Source of the DNA: Candidatus Omnitrophota bacterium | GTDB taxonomy: Bacteria > Omnitrophota > Omnitrophia > Omnitrophales > JACQLI01 | DNA length: 39,495 bases | Direction: 5' to 3' | NCBI GenBank assembly: GCA_016204125.1 | Contig: JACQLI010000045.1 | Coordinates: 1 to 39,495, forward strand | Part shown: positions 23,106 through 30,861 of the stretch, piece after piece | Numbering within the stretch: position 1 is the first letter of the stretch | Layout: every line of letters starts with the position of its first letter | Program-made: the position numbers and the translations under genes | The notes under the pieces: generated by a model | What the model was told of the DNA's origin: nothing | The model's database searches: none | Seen by the model: the letters and a program-made list of their open reading frames with translations, nothing else

Positions 23106-23481
23106 AATATTCCCATTCTACAAGGTCGCCTGCCTTGAGATGAGATTTATAAGGACTCGCGTTTTTTGTGGTCCCGTTAATTTTAAGCCGCCACCACCTG
23201 TTTTGTGCAGGGTCGATCGCGACTCCATCGATTGCCTTGACCTCCTCTGATTTGCAGCAGGCCGCTCCGTCTACAACAGGTAGAACCTTTCGGAGGGCAT
23301 CCTTTGGAGTTATCTTTTCGGGTACAACGATTTCTCGGGACACACTTGACTTCTGGGCTGGTCCAAAATCAATCTTGACCGTGACAGGAACCATTTTGGG
23401 AGGAAGAGTTGAGATGAGCAGAAGATTTCCCGTTGTTACTTGAGGGCTAAGTAAGAAAAGAATGAGAATTACGTAACTCAT
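23089..23481 (-). CDS. Exported DUF4430-like protein
   Basis: This 130-residue protein has an N-terminal signal or anchor and a domain like DUF4430 (also seen at the C-terminus of transcobalamin-type proteins). The domain includes a segment with VVDGAACCKSEEVKAIDGVA, then WWRLKINGT and a closing AGDLVEWEYFE. Vicinal cysteines (ACC) are notable. It is the first gene of a two-gene minus-strand unit with the second cupredoxin. Ligand and role are unknown. Confidence 0.65.
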   Translation of the reverse strand: MSYVILILFLLSPQVTTGNLLLISTLPPKMVPVTVKIDFGPAQKSSVSREIVVPEKITPKDALRKVLPVVDGAACCKSEEVKAIDGVAIDPAQNRWWRLKINGTTKNASPYKSHLKAGDLVEWEYFEDLQ

Positions 23482-23545
23482 GGCCCCCGTATTCTAAGAG
23501 CCGATCTCTCATTCTGCAACTAGAAAGAAAAACAGCTAGAGGGTG

Positions 23546-23551
23546 TATAAT
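23546..23551 (+). promoter_or_regulatory. Consensus -10 box before the AOX/PTOX-like gene
   Basis: TATAAT lies 9 bases before the ATG at 23561, with no strong -35. A transcript would begin at about 23558-23559, leaving almost no leader. This makes the upstream GTG at 23543 an unlikely start and suggests leaderless or near-leaderless translation. Confidence 0.5.
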
Positions 23552-23560
23552 AAATCCATT

Positions 23561-24217
23561 ATGGAAAGGCTCAATTTGTGGGAGTTACAGAAAATCCAAG
23601 AAGAGACCCTAAAAGCCCCAAGAAGGCGTTATGGATTCTTAAGCAAGATTCTTTTTACTTTCATGCATTTAGTCTATGGCAAGACAAAGAACCTTAGTAA
23701 GTTTAAGGTCCTAGAAGTGATCGCTCGCGTGCCTTATCAATCATGGGAACATGTTGCCTACATCGCGATCACGCATATGTATCGGAAGCCTGATTTCGCA
23801 CGTCGGATATTTGAGTTTGTAAAAGAAAGCCGCTCTCAGCAAGATAACGAACAGTGGCACCTTTTGATTCTCGAAGAGCTCGTTCACAAGAAAGAGATTC
23901 GCGAGAATTTTTTTCTCTATCGCATCCTGCCTCAAATGATCGCCTTTCTTTACTACCACATCAGCTGGATTCTTTATGTCATCAAACCCTCGTTCAGTTA
24001 CAACCTTAACGCGGACTTCGAAGATCACGCCGAACACGAATACATGGAGTATGTCCGAGAAAATCCTGGATTGGAAAAGGAGGTCTTTGAGAGTGATTTT
24101 GCAGATGATTACGGACAATTCGCTTCTCTCGCCGATCTTTTTCGTCAAATTGGATATGACGAAAGGATTCACAAGCAGGAAAGTTTAGAACGGATCGAAC
24201 ACGCAAGGTTTTCATAG
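23561..24217 (+). CDS. Diiron quinol oxidase of the AOX/PTOX family
   Basis: This 218-residue protein matches alternative/plastoquinol terminal oxidases, which oxidise quinol with O2 without pumping protons. LEVIARVPY corresponds to the PTOX LETIARVPY, NEQWHLLILEEL to NEMHHLLIMEEL, EDHAEHEY to ESHAFETY, and DERIH to DExxH. The six diiron ligands are all present: E52, E97, H100, E154, E201 and H204. A hydrophobic hairpin (about 123-142) fits monotopic membrane binding. About six extra residues lie between the first two ligand motifs. It heads an operon with three small genes. Recognition is from motifs; resemblance is closer to PTOX than to mitochondrial AOX. Confidence 0.88.
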   Translation: MERLNLWELQKIQEETLKAPRRRYGFLSKILFTFMHLVYGKTKNLSKFKVLEVIARVPYQSWEHVAYIAITHMYRKPDFARRIFEFVKESRSQQDNEQWHLLILEELVHKKEIRENFFLYRILPQMIAFLYYHISWILYVIKPSFSYNLNADFEDHAEHEYMEYVRENPGLEKEVFESDFADDYGQFASLADLFRQIGYDERIHKQESLERIEHARFS

Positions 24218-24218
24218 C

Positions 24219-24668
24219 TTGGATGCCGCTGAATCTGTAAGAAGACTTGTCTCTGAACAATCAGAGGCTTCGCTGGGTACTCTCGAAGGAAATTCCCCCT
24301 TCATCTCGGCCACGAGCTATCTTTTTGAGCCTGATAAAGGCGAAGAACTCGGAAATTTTTACCTCCTCTTAAGTCACCTGGCAAGACACACGAAGAATAT
24401 ACGGGCTAATCCCCATGCGAGTCTTCTTGTCGTCGAGGATAAGAAAGAAGTTCCTATCCTTGAAAGAGCGCGGGTCACCGTATTGGGGGTGGTAAAAGAA
24501 GTGGGGGGAGAAGAGGAAAAACGGATAAGAGGAGCTTATCTCAAGCGCTTTCCGTGGGCCAAACAGATCCTGGAATTGCCAGACTTCCGGTTTTACGAAC
24601 TCCACCCTCACGAGATTCACTGGGTGGGAGGATTTGGGCAGATTCGAAATTGGAAATTATCTTCATGA
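24219..24668 (+). CDS. PNPOx-fold protein (HugZ-like)
   Basis: This 149-residue protein of the pyridoxamine 5'-phosphate oxidase/HugZ split-barrel group shows a start like SVRRLVSEQSEASLGTL. LLLSHLARHTKNIRANPHAS follows, matching the L.S.LA.H..N...p.aS pattern of haem-degrading or flavin-binding members, and the C-terminus has DFRFYELHPHEIHWVGGFG. The only start near the AOX stop is TTG 24219, one base after it. It may bind flavin or haem. Coupling to a quinol oxidase is unusual and is noted as a finding. Confidence 0.8.
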   Translation: MDAAESVRRLVSEQSEASLGTLEGNSPFISATSYLFEPDKGEELGNFYLLLSHLARHTKNIRANPHASLLVVEDKKEVPILERARVTVLGVVKEVGGEEEKRIRGAYLKRFPWAKQILELPDFRFYELHPHEIHWVGGFGQIRNWKLSS

Positions 24669-24835
24669 AAATCAACTACTTCTTAGGACGCGCGCTCCAG
24701 CTTATCGGCCTTCTTGCTCTTCCTTCGGCCATCTGGATTGCAGAATTTGAAAAAAGCGAGGCAGGTGCGATTTTGGTTTTCTTAGGTTCTCTCGTTATCT
24801 TTTTTGTCGGTTGGATTTTGACGAAAGTGGGGTAA
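24665..24835 (+). CDS. Small two-helix membrane protein
   Basis: This 56-residue protein has two hydrophobic helices (about 7-25 and 31-53) and a single acidic/basic turn (EFEKSEAG). The ATG at 24665 overlaps the preceding stop (ATGA); the longer frame from 24554 lies within the previous gene. No family recognised. Its position between a PNPOx-fold protein and a ferredoxin in the AOX operon suggests a membrane partner. Confidence 0.65.
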   Translation: MKINYFLGRALQLIGLLALPSAIWIAEFEKSEAGAILVFLGSLVIFFVGWILTKVG

Positions 24836-24848
24836 GATATTACAACTC

Positions 24849-25250
24849 ATGGCAGAAAATACAGCTCGAAAAGGGCCGCGTCCCCCTCTTATTGCAAGTA
24901 AACCTCCCAGAAAAAGAGATCCACGTCTTTTAGCCGTGATCGATCAACGTGGCTGCACGGGATGCGAGGCCTGTATTGTTTTTTGTCCTGTTGATTGTAT
25001 AGAAATCGTTCCTGGAGTAGAGCATGCTCAATATCAACAAGTGGTCGAAGTCGATATTGAGCGCTGCATCGGCTGCGCACTCTGCTCGAAGTACTGCCCC
25101 TGGGAAACGATTCCAATGTTTTCTTACGAAGAGGGGATCAAGCAGGCGCCACAACTTACAGTCAAGAGTGTTTGCAATCAGAAGACCGAAAGAGACGTAA
25201 TTGGCGAGGGACAAGGGTCAGGTGGCAAGGGTCAAGTGACGACCCTTTAA
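24849..25250 (+). CDS. 2x[4Fe-4S] ferredoxin-like protein
   Basis: This 133-residue protein carries two [4Fe-4S] motifs: CTGCEACIVFCPVDC and CIGCALCSKYCPWETI. Eight cluster cysteines are present, and the insert between motifs (EHAQYQQVVEVD) is that of dicluster NapF/RnfB-like proteins. The N-terminus is rich in proline and basic residues with no signal peptide, so it is cytoplasmic. It is last in the AOX operon and could pass electrons to a quinone-linked partner. The C-terminal tail (GQGSGGKGQVTTL) is encoded by an AAGGGTCA repeat element and may not be native. Confidence 0.88.
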   Translation: MAENTARKGPRPPLIASKPPRKRDPRLLAVIDQRGCTGCEACIVFCPVDCIEIVPGVEHAQYQQVVEVDIERCIGCALCSKYCPWETIPMFSYEEGIKQAPQLTVKSVCNQKTERDVIGEGQGSGGKGQVTTL

Positions 25251-25275
25251 CCCTTGACCCTTGTTGCTTGACCCT
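25214..25275. repeat. AAGGGTCA inverted-repeat element at the ferredoxin 3' end
   Basis: Imperfect 22-base arms, AGGGTCA...AAGGGTCAA (25214-25235) and TTGACCCTTG...TTGACCCT (25254-25275), surround a short centre with the ferredoxin stop codon. It separates the convergent ferredoxin and membrane-protein genes. It could act as a transcription stop or be a short mobile repeat. Confidence 0.75.
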
Positions 25276-25276
25276 A

Positions 25277-26095
25277 TTAGTTTCGGCCGTCAAGCCGAAG
25301 CCAGTTTTCTTCCGAGAAAACCCCCACTTTCTCAAGCTCCATCGGTTCAAGATCGATGATATCTTGAATCTCAAAAGGGAGCTTATCTTTTCCGTAGATC
25401 CCAAGGACCTCTCGTCCGTTTGCCACAAAGACATTCTGAAACCTTCTTCCATCTTTTAAGACGGCGGTTACAAGATGTCCCGTCTGGCCGCCTCTTTTAA
25501 GGGTAACGGGGATTTGTTTAAGCCTTTGGCTGAGCGATTCGTTAAGAAGCCTTTTCAGGGGATCAATATAAACAGTCTTGGGTCTAGGCTGGGGCGCTTC
25601 TTCTCTTTTGGCTCGAGCCTTTTCGTAGGCTCGGTCTACCTTCTGATACATGATGACAATCAGAGGCACAAGGGCGACCATCCATGTGCCAAAGACAGCA
25701 AAGATCCAATTGCGGGCAGAGGAAAGGTTGTGGATGTTTCCACCATTTCTCGCAAAAAACCATGTCCAGAAGCCTGTGGAGACGAAAAACGTGGCGATGG
25801 TTAGGGCAATCCAGCCGATCCACCAAGTGACATTCGTTTCATCCTCAGAGCTAAGTCTATTCCAGTAACGCTCCTTGGCTCGGATGATAGGAATCATCGT
25901 TACGAGCCAGCTTCCAAAGACTGCACCTACCCAAAGAATGGTCAAAGCAAAGCCTTGAATTTCACCAAAAACCAGGGTGACGAACCAGGTCCAGAAGATG
26001 GCGGAAAGGATAAATGAGCCGATCGTGACGGCAATCCAAAGAAGCCACCAGAAGAAACCACCTTTTTGTTTACGTTTAGCCGTTACATTATTCAT
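25277..26095 (-). CDS. Membrane protein with duplicated two-helix module and C-terminal cytosolic domain
   Basis: This 272-residue protein carries two copies of a two-helix module. Copy 1 is GFFWWLLWIAVTIGSF...FWTWFV...GSWLVTMIPII (about residues 12-70); copy 2 is WWIGWIALTIATFF...FWTWFF...GTWMVALVPLI (about 85-150). A charged linker with RAKREEAPQPRP and a small C-terminal domain (about 185-272) follow, with GHLVTAVLKDGRRFQNVFVAN and DIIDLEPMELEKVG. I do not recognise a named family. ATG 26095 is used because it falls 1 base after the kinase stop; the longer frame enters the kinase gene. It is the third gene of a signalling operon and may be its sensor or effector. Confidence 0.75.
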   Translation of the reverse strand: MNNVTAKRKQKGGFFWWLLWIAVTIGSFILSAIFWTWFVTLVFGEIQGFALTILWVGAVFGSWLVTMIPIIRAKERYWNRLSSEDETNVTWWIGWIALTIATFFVSTGFWTWFFARNGGNIHNLSSARNWIFAVFGTWMVALVPLIVIMYQKVDRAYEKARAKREEAPQPRPKTVYIDPLKRLLNESLSQRLKQIPVTLKRGGQTGHLVTAVLKDGRRFQNVFVANGREVLGIYGKDKLPFEIQDIIDLEPMELEKVGVFSEENWLRLDGRN

Positions 26096-26096
26096 T

Positions 26097-28379
26097 TTAT
26101 TTTTTAGCAGGTTGGAATTTTTTGGGAAGAACAAAGGAAAAACAACTTCCTTTTCCCTCTTCGCTTTCAACCCAAATTCTGCCACCATGGAGTTCGACGA
26201 TTTCTTTAGCAATAGTAAGGCCAAGACCTGTACTGGAGACACCAGCGGGTTGCGTCAAACTGACCTGCTCAAATTTATCAAAGATTCTTTTTTGATCCTT
26301 CTCCGTGATTCCGATTCCCGTATCCTTAACACTGATTTCAATCGCATCTGGACCTAAAGCCTTGTTTTTAACCGACCGAACCTGGATCGTAATCGTTCCT
26401 CCCTCAGGGGTAAATTTGAGGGCGTTACCGAAGAGATTCGTGATGACTTGGGTCAATCGATCGGGATCTGCCTCCATGGTAAGGGCCTCATCCTCAATGC
26501 CTTCCTTGATTTCTACCTTTTTATCTTGGGCCCACGTTTTAAAGGTTTCCTTGATGTGATGAACGAGTGGAGCAAGTTGGAAATTCGACGGCCGAAGCTC
26601 GAGCTTTCCAGCCTCCACCCTTGAAAGATCAAGCAGGTCGTTGATAAGGTGACTTAATCGCTCAATATTCCTCGAAGCGATAGAAAGATATTCCTTTTGC
26701 TCGGTCTTGACTTCACCCGCTTCACCTCCCAGGAGAAGATTCAGTGACTTCTGGATCGCAATCAGGGGAGACCTCAGTTCATGGGAAACACTCGAAACAA
26801 ATTTTTCCTTGAGTGCATCCAACTCCTTTTGTTTGGTTATATCGCTCAAGACCGAAACCATACCTACTGTCCCACCATCTTCATTTTCAATAACCGCTGA
26901 ACTCGCTTGAAGGATTCGTTTGGTATCTTCTCTGGGACTACGAACCTCAATTTCTTTGGCCACCTTACCCCCTTGGTCTCGAAGAGCGCCTTTGGTTATA
27001 GCAAGGAGATGTTCCTCCTTGATGTTATTAAGAAGTTCTGTCCCTACGGCTTTATTATGCTCTTCAATACCGAGCAGTTTCTCGGCCGCGGGGTTCATGA
27101 GAAGGACCTTTCCTGCGTTGTCGACTACCACAAGACCTTCCGCAAGATTTCGAATGACTGTATCCACACGCTCCTTCTCGGCTAAAATTCGATTTTTTTC
27201 GGTTTCAACAAGACGGTGCTTTTTTTCAAATTCTTCAAACTGTTTTGCCTTCTCTCGAAGTTCCTTAAGTTCACTCTCTTCGATAAGAGTTTTTCCCTTC
27301 TGAGGTTTGGGTTCAACTTCTCGCTTCTTTGTTTTGGAAGGAATTTCTTCTTCAAGAGTTTCAAAGAGAGATTCGAAGGTTTCTCCTGAAAGGCCTTTGG
27401 CAAGGAGTTTTTCCTTAAGTGGACTTTTAATCCGCACTCTCACTTTTTCATCTTTAAGAAACTTCTTGGCCCATTGTTGAAGTGGTTTTGGGTCTTCTGG
27501 AGATCCTTCATGTGCTTTGACGAGGATTTGAATTCTGGCTTGGTCCGCACATTTTTCAAGAAATTCCGTGAAATGCGCACCGACGGATTTAAAACCTTCG
27601 GGTATGCCTGGTTGGGCAAGAGTTTTTTGATACTCAGAGGCCATTTTTTCGGCGACCTTCGGGAAATCCTTGCCCGATTCTACAAACTGAGGAATCATCT
27701 GAGTGGTGAAGAAACCTTCAAGGCGTTGTTGGATTCCTTTAAGTTCTTCAGGCGTTTGGGCACTTCTTAAGATCAACTTGGTAACAAAAGAGACGTCTTT
27801 TGCAATTTCTTCGGCTAGTTTTTCTCGGTCAAGATCAAGGCTATCAGACGGTGCCTCTTTCGAAATTTCTATGAGTTCTTTGACCGAAGTAACTTTAATC
27901 CTTTTTTTTGCTCGATCCGAGGTGACTGTTTCATTCTCTTTTAAGATGGCATATCGACCCGAAATCACCTTAACATTCTTAAGCCCCGCCTCTTCGAAGA
28001 TCTTGCGGAACCCGCCTTTTGATTCAAGCTCTTTAGGTCGAATGGCCAGAAGGGAAAGAAAGGTTTGAAGTTCTGCTATATTGACCTCTTTTTTAAGTTC
28101 GAAGGCATCGATTCCAAGCGCCTGACATTTTTCAATAACGTCTGGAGCCTTCACGTCCTTCTCCGCGAAAGCGATTTCGTCGATAATGAATCTTCCCGGC
28201 GCGAACCCCACAGTAATTGAAGATTGAGTTAGAAAAAGCTTCTTCGTTTCCTCCATAAGTGAGTGGAGAGACTGGAGTAGAATGGGATGATTCTCTGAAT
28301 AGAGTCTCATTTGGCTGAGGGCAGTGGCGAACTGCCTCAGCCATTCGCTATAAAGCCTGCTTTCTTCACGTTCTACCAT
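26097..28379 (-). CDS. PAS-containing sensor histidine kinase without membrane anchor
   Basis: This 760-residue kinase has no hydrophobic span. An N-terminal alpha-helical domain of about 145 residues carries the QMRLYSENHPIL pattern seen ahead of several signalling modules. A charged, partly coiled-coil middle (about 150-400) follows, then a PAS domain (about 410-510; NLAEGLVVVDNAGKVLLMNPA) and HisKA with phospho-acceptor H533 (SHELRSPL). The HATPase has N-box LFGNALKFTPEGG, then DTGIGI and GLGLTIAKEIVELHGG. It lies 10 bases downstream of the response regulator and 1 base before the duplicated membrane protein. The signal is unknown. Confidence 0.9.
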   Translation of the reverse strand: MVEREESRLYSEWLRQFATALSQMRLYSENHPILLQSLHSLMEETKKLFLTQSSITVGFAPGRFIIDEIAFAEKDVKAPDVIEKCQALGIDAFELKKEVNIAELQTFLSLLAIRPKELESKGGFRKIFEEAGLKNVKVISGRYAILKENETVTSDRAKKRIKVTSVKELIEISKEAPSDSLDLDREKLAEEIAKDVSFVTKLILRSAQTPEELKGIQQRLEGFFTTQMIPQFVESGKDFPKVAEKMASEYQKTLAQPGIPEGFKSVGAHFTEFLEKCADQARIQILVKAHEGSPEDPKPLQQWAKKFLKDEKVRVRIKSPLKEKLLAKGLSGETFESLFETLEEEIPSKTKKREVEPKPQKGKTLIEESELKELREKAKQFEEFEKKHRLVETEKNRILAEKERVDTVIRNLAEGLVVVDNAGKVLLMNPAAEKLLGIEEHNKAVGTELLNNIKEEHLLAITKGALRDQGGKVAKEIEVRSPREDTKRILQASSAVIENEDGGTVGMVSVLSDITKQKELDALKEKFVSSVSHELRSPLIAIQKSLNLLLGGEAGEVKTEQKEYLSIASRNIERLSHLINDLLDLSRVEAGKLELRPSNFQLAPLVHHIKETFKTWAQDKKVEIKEGIEDEALTMEADPDRLTQVITNLFGNALKFTPEGGTITIQVRSVKNKALGPDAIEISVKDTGIGITEKDQKRIFDKFEQVSLTQPAGVSSTGLGLTIAKEIVELHGGRIWVESEEGKGSCFSFVLPKKFQPAKK

Positions 28380-28389
28380 TAACTCTTTT

Positions 28390-28773
28390 TCAGCCTGCGG
28401 GATTGGTGTCTGGAGGAAGATAACGTTTGATGGCTTGGAGAAGACTGTCTGTCTGAGTAGATTTGATGAAGTATTCTTTCACTCCTTCGATTTCAAACAT
28501 GTCTCTCATAGAGTCATAGCCTGTAAGAGCAATTAAGGGGATGGAGGACCGTTCTGCGTTCTTTCTTAAGTTTCGGACAAAAGTATACCCCTCCATTTTA
28601 GGCATCTTGATATCAAAGATGACAAGATCAGGGTTTTCGGAGCCTATTTTTTCAAGCCCTTCTTCGCCGTCACCCGCTGTAACAACCTCGTAGCCTTGTT
28701 TCTTCAGATCAAAGGCAAGAAGTTTTACGAAATCAGGTTCGTCGTCGACAACCAAGATTTTTCGCTTAGCCAT
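28390..28773 (-). CDS. Single-domain response regulator (CheY-like receiver)
   Basis: This 127-residue receiver has no output domain. It has the acidic pocket VVDDEPD, the phospho-acceptor Asp in LVIFDIKMP, the conserved Thr in ALTGYD and Lys in YFIKSTQTD. A short non-conserved tail follows helix 5. It precedes the kinase by 10 bases and is probably its cognate partner. Output must come from protein-protein contact, possibly with the membrane protein in the same operon. Confidence 0.92.
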   Translation of the reverse strand: MAKRKILVVDDEPDFVKLLAFDLKKQGYEVVTAGDGEEGLEKIGSENPDLVIFDIKMPKMEGYTFVRNLRKNAERSSIPLIALTGYDSMRDMFEIEGVKEYFIKSTQTDSLLQAIKRYLPPDTNPAG

Positions 28774-28831
28774 GTTTTTCTAAGTTTCCCTATGATATAA
28801 CATCACATTCTTGAAAGGTATTGAAATTCCA

Positions 28832-28860
28832 TTGTGTGTCTCACCCCAGGATGCTATTCT
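28832..28860 (+). promoter_or_regulatory. Weak putative promoter for the small membrane protein/pepA unit
   Basis: TTGTGT (28832-28837) and TATTCT (28855-28860) are spaced 17 bases apart, 22 bases ahead of the ATG at 28883. Each box matches consensus at four of six positions. It is in the divergent gap with the response regulator. Confidence 0.3.
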
Positions 28861-28882
28861 ATCCCACCCAAGAACCGTATCT

Positions 28883-29104
28883 ATGGAACCAGAGACAAGT
28901 TACAAAAAAAGAGATTATCGATTCTTTCTTTTTCTAGCCGTAGCCTTCATAGGGTTTATCGGAGGTCTTGTTAATTTCCTTCATTTGTTTGAGCGTTGGT
29001 ATATGTGGCCTGTTGTTCGGCTAATGGGGTACAGTTCACTTCTGGTCTATGCCCTTTTCATGCTTAGACGAGCACGATATAATACTCGCAATCCATTGAC
29101 CTAA
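28883..29104 (+). CDS. Small two-helix membrane protein
   Basis: This 73-residue protein has two hydrophobic helices (about 13-33 and 44-62), an aromatic-rich loop (LFERWYMWP) and a basic C-terminus. The ATG at 28883 is preferred to the earlier codon at 28811, which would put the promoter-like region inside the gene. Family not recognised. It is 15 bases ahead of pepA, whose ribosome site AGAGGAG follows its stop codon. Confidence 0.6.
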   Translation: MEPETSYKKRDYRFFLFLAVAFIGFIGGLVNFLHLFERWYMWPVVRLMGYSSLLVYALFMLRRARYNTRNPLT

Positions 29105-29119
29105 CAGAGGAGAAATCTG

Positions 29120-30628
29120 ATGCAAATCGACCTTATTTCCATATCTCGAAGGCGTAAACCAGCCGACCTCTTTTTTATTGGACTTTTCGAAGGCGAAAAA
29201 TCTTCAAAACTCCTCACTGGGCTAGAACCAAATTTTGCTAACTCAGCTGAAATAGCTATCAAAAATAAGCGCTTTAGTGGAAAGAAAGGAGAAAGCCTTG
29301 GTTCTTTTAATCCAGAGTATCGTGAGGCCTCCGAGATTCTTTTAGTTGGTCTTGGATCGCGTGCCAAATTTGACTCTGCGGCGCTGAGGGATGTGATCGG
29401 AAAACTGATTCAGGTGGCCGCTTCAAAAAAGGGTAAAAGGGTTCGGATTCTACTCGATAGTTTTACGGGAGGGAAAATCCAAGCCGCCCAGGGAGCTGAG
29501 ACGATTGCTGAAATGACAAGCTTAGCCAGTTATTCCTTTGATAAATACAAAACGAAAAAGAAAGAGGAGAACGACAACGCCAAAGGTCCTGAGGTCTTAG
29601 AGATTCTCTTTACGCGAAGCGGTGATGAAAAAAATATTCAGAAAAATATCGATTTCGCACAAATCGTTGCCTCGGGAACTTTAACCGCACGCAACTTAAT
29701 CAATGAACCTGGCAATGTGATTAACCCTGCGAAATTAGCTGAAGAGGCGAGACGGATTGGCAGGGGAAAGGGGGTTCGCTGCACTATCCTTGGTCCTGCT
29801 GATTTAAAACGGCTTAAAATGGGTGGAATTCTTGGAGTAAACCAAGGCTCCAAGACTCCTCCCGCACTGATTATTTTGGAATACGGCGCCTCTCACAAAA
29901 AGGGGGGCACGGTTTGTCTCGTTGGCAAGGGTGTGACTTTTGATAGTGGCGGAATTTCTATCAAGCCCGCCAACGATATGGAAAAAATGAAATATGATAA
30001 GGCGGGTGCTTGTACGGTCATTGCAACGATTGGTGCGGTCGCGGATCTGAAACTTCCTGTGCATGTGATCGCCCTTGCGCCAGCGGTAGAGAACCTTCCT
30101 AGCGAAAACCCTCAACGGCCGGGTGATATCATACGGATGTATTCAGGTAAAACAGTTGAGGTCATCAACACGGACGCAGAGGGACGGCTTATTTTAGCGG
30201 ACGCGCTGGCTTACACAGCCAAATACAAACCGAAAGCCATTATCGACCTCGCCACACTCACAGGAATGTGTGCGTACACATTCGGCGATAAGGCATGTGG
30301 AATCATGGGAAACGACCGCTCCCTCGTAGAGAAGGTGAAAAAAGCGGGCGAGCAAACGGGCGAGCGTTGCTGGGAACTCCCTATGTGGGATGAGTATCTC
30401 GAAACAATGAAAGGTCATCATTCCGATCTTCTCAATGCGGGCGGAAAACATGGGGGGACTATTACAGCGGCTAAGTTCTTGGAAGAATTTGTTCCCAAGA
30501 AAACAGCTTGGGTTCATTTGGATATCGCAGGTACTGCTTGGTGTGACACGCCGCGTTCTGACTGTCCTAAGGGAGCCACGGGATTCGGGGTTCGGCTTCT
30601 TATCAATTTTCTCCAGAACTGGCGATAA
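29120..30628 (+). CDS. pepA: Leucyl aminopeptidase (M17 family)
   Basis: This 502-residue cytosolic aminopeptidase needs two metal ions. The metal- and substrate-binding core is complete: GKGVTFDSGGISIKP supplies Lys and Asp, YDKAGACTV supplies an Asp, and NTDAEGRLILADAL gives Asp, Glu and the bicarbonate-binding Arg. A less conserved N-terminal macro-like domain covers about residues 1-165. Length is typical for PepA. It is preceded by AGAGGAG. Its 3' end overlaps a relic of a DUF309 gene in another frame. Confidence 0.95.
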   Translation: MQIDLISISRRRKPADLFFIGLFEGEKSSKLLTGLEPNFANSAEIAIKNKRFSGKKGESLGSFNPEYREASEILLVGLGSRAKFDSAALRDVIGKLIQVAASKKGKRVRILLDSFTGGKIQAAQGAETIAEMTSLASYSFDKYKTKKKEENDNAKGPEVLEILFTRSGDEKNIQKNIDFAQIVASGTLTARNLINEPGNVINPAKLAEEARRIGRGKGVRCTILGPADLKRLKMGGILGVNQGSKTPPALIILEYGASHKKGGTVCLVGKGVTFDSGGISIKPANDMEKMKYDKAGACTVIATIGAVADLKLPVHVIALAPAVENLPSENPQRPGDIIRMYSGKTVEVINTDAEGRLILADALAYTAKYKPKAIIDLATLTGMCAYTFGDKACGIMGNDRSLVEKVKKAGEQTGERCWELPMWDEYLETMKGHHSDLLNAGGKHGGTITAAKFLEEFVPKKTAWVHLDIAGTAWCDTPRSDCPKGATGFGVRLLINFLQNWR

Positions 30629-30861
30629 GAAGCATTTCGAGGCCCACGAAGTCTTAGAAGGCCTTTGGCGTGAGAGAGCTTTTTCGGACTGCGTCGGCCT
30701 ATCTTAAACCTTATCCGACCCCTTACTTGGGCCTTGATCTCTCAAAAGCGCTTGGCGATTTCAGAGAATTCTTAGAAGTTTGGTCGAGAAATCCAAACGA
30801 GCCCCAACTTGCAAAGAAGTGCCTTCCCCGTTTATTATTAAAGAAAGGAAGCTATGAATAA
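30609..30861 (+). pseudogene. DUF309 gene relic with internal deletion and frameshift
   Basis: The first frame reads KKHFEAHEVLEGLWRE, the hallmark first helix of DUF309 proteins, then stops near 30707. After the GAGAGAG tract (about 30670) a second frame reads RELFRTASAYLKPYPTPYLGLDLSKALGDF, the end of the same domain. The middle (usually about 30-40 residues with a GLIQxAxAL and RGN pattern) is missing. The 5' end lies inside the pepA stop region, so a start codon is not evident. A short product from GTG 30670 (63 residues) is possible but improbable as a functional DUF309 protein. Confidence 0.7.
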
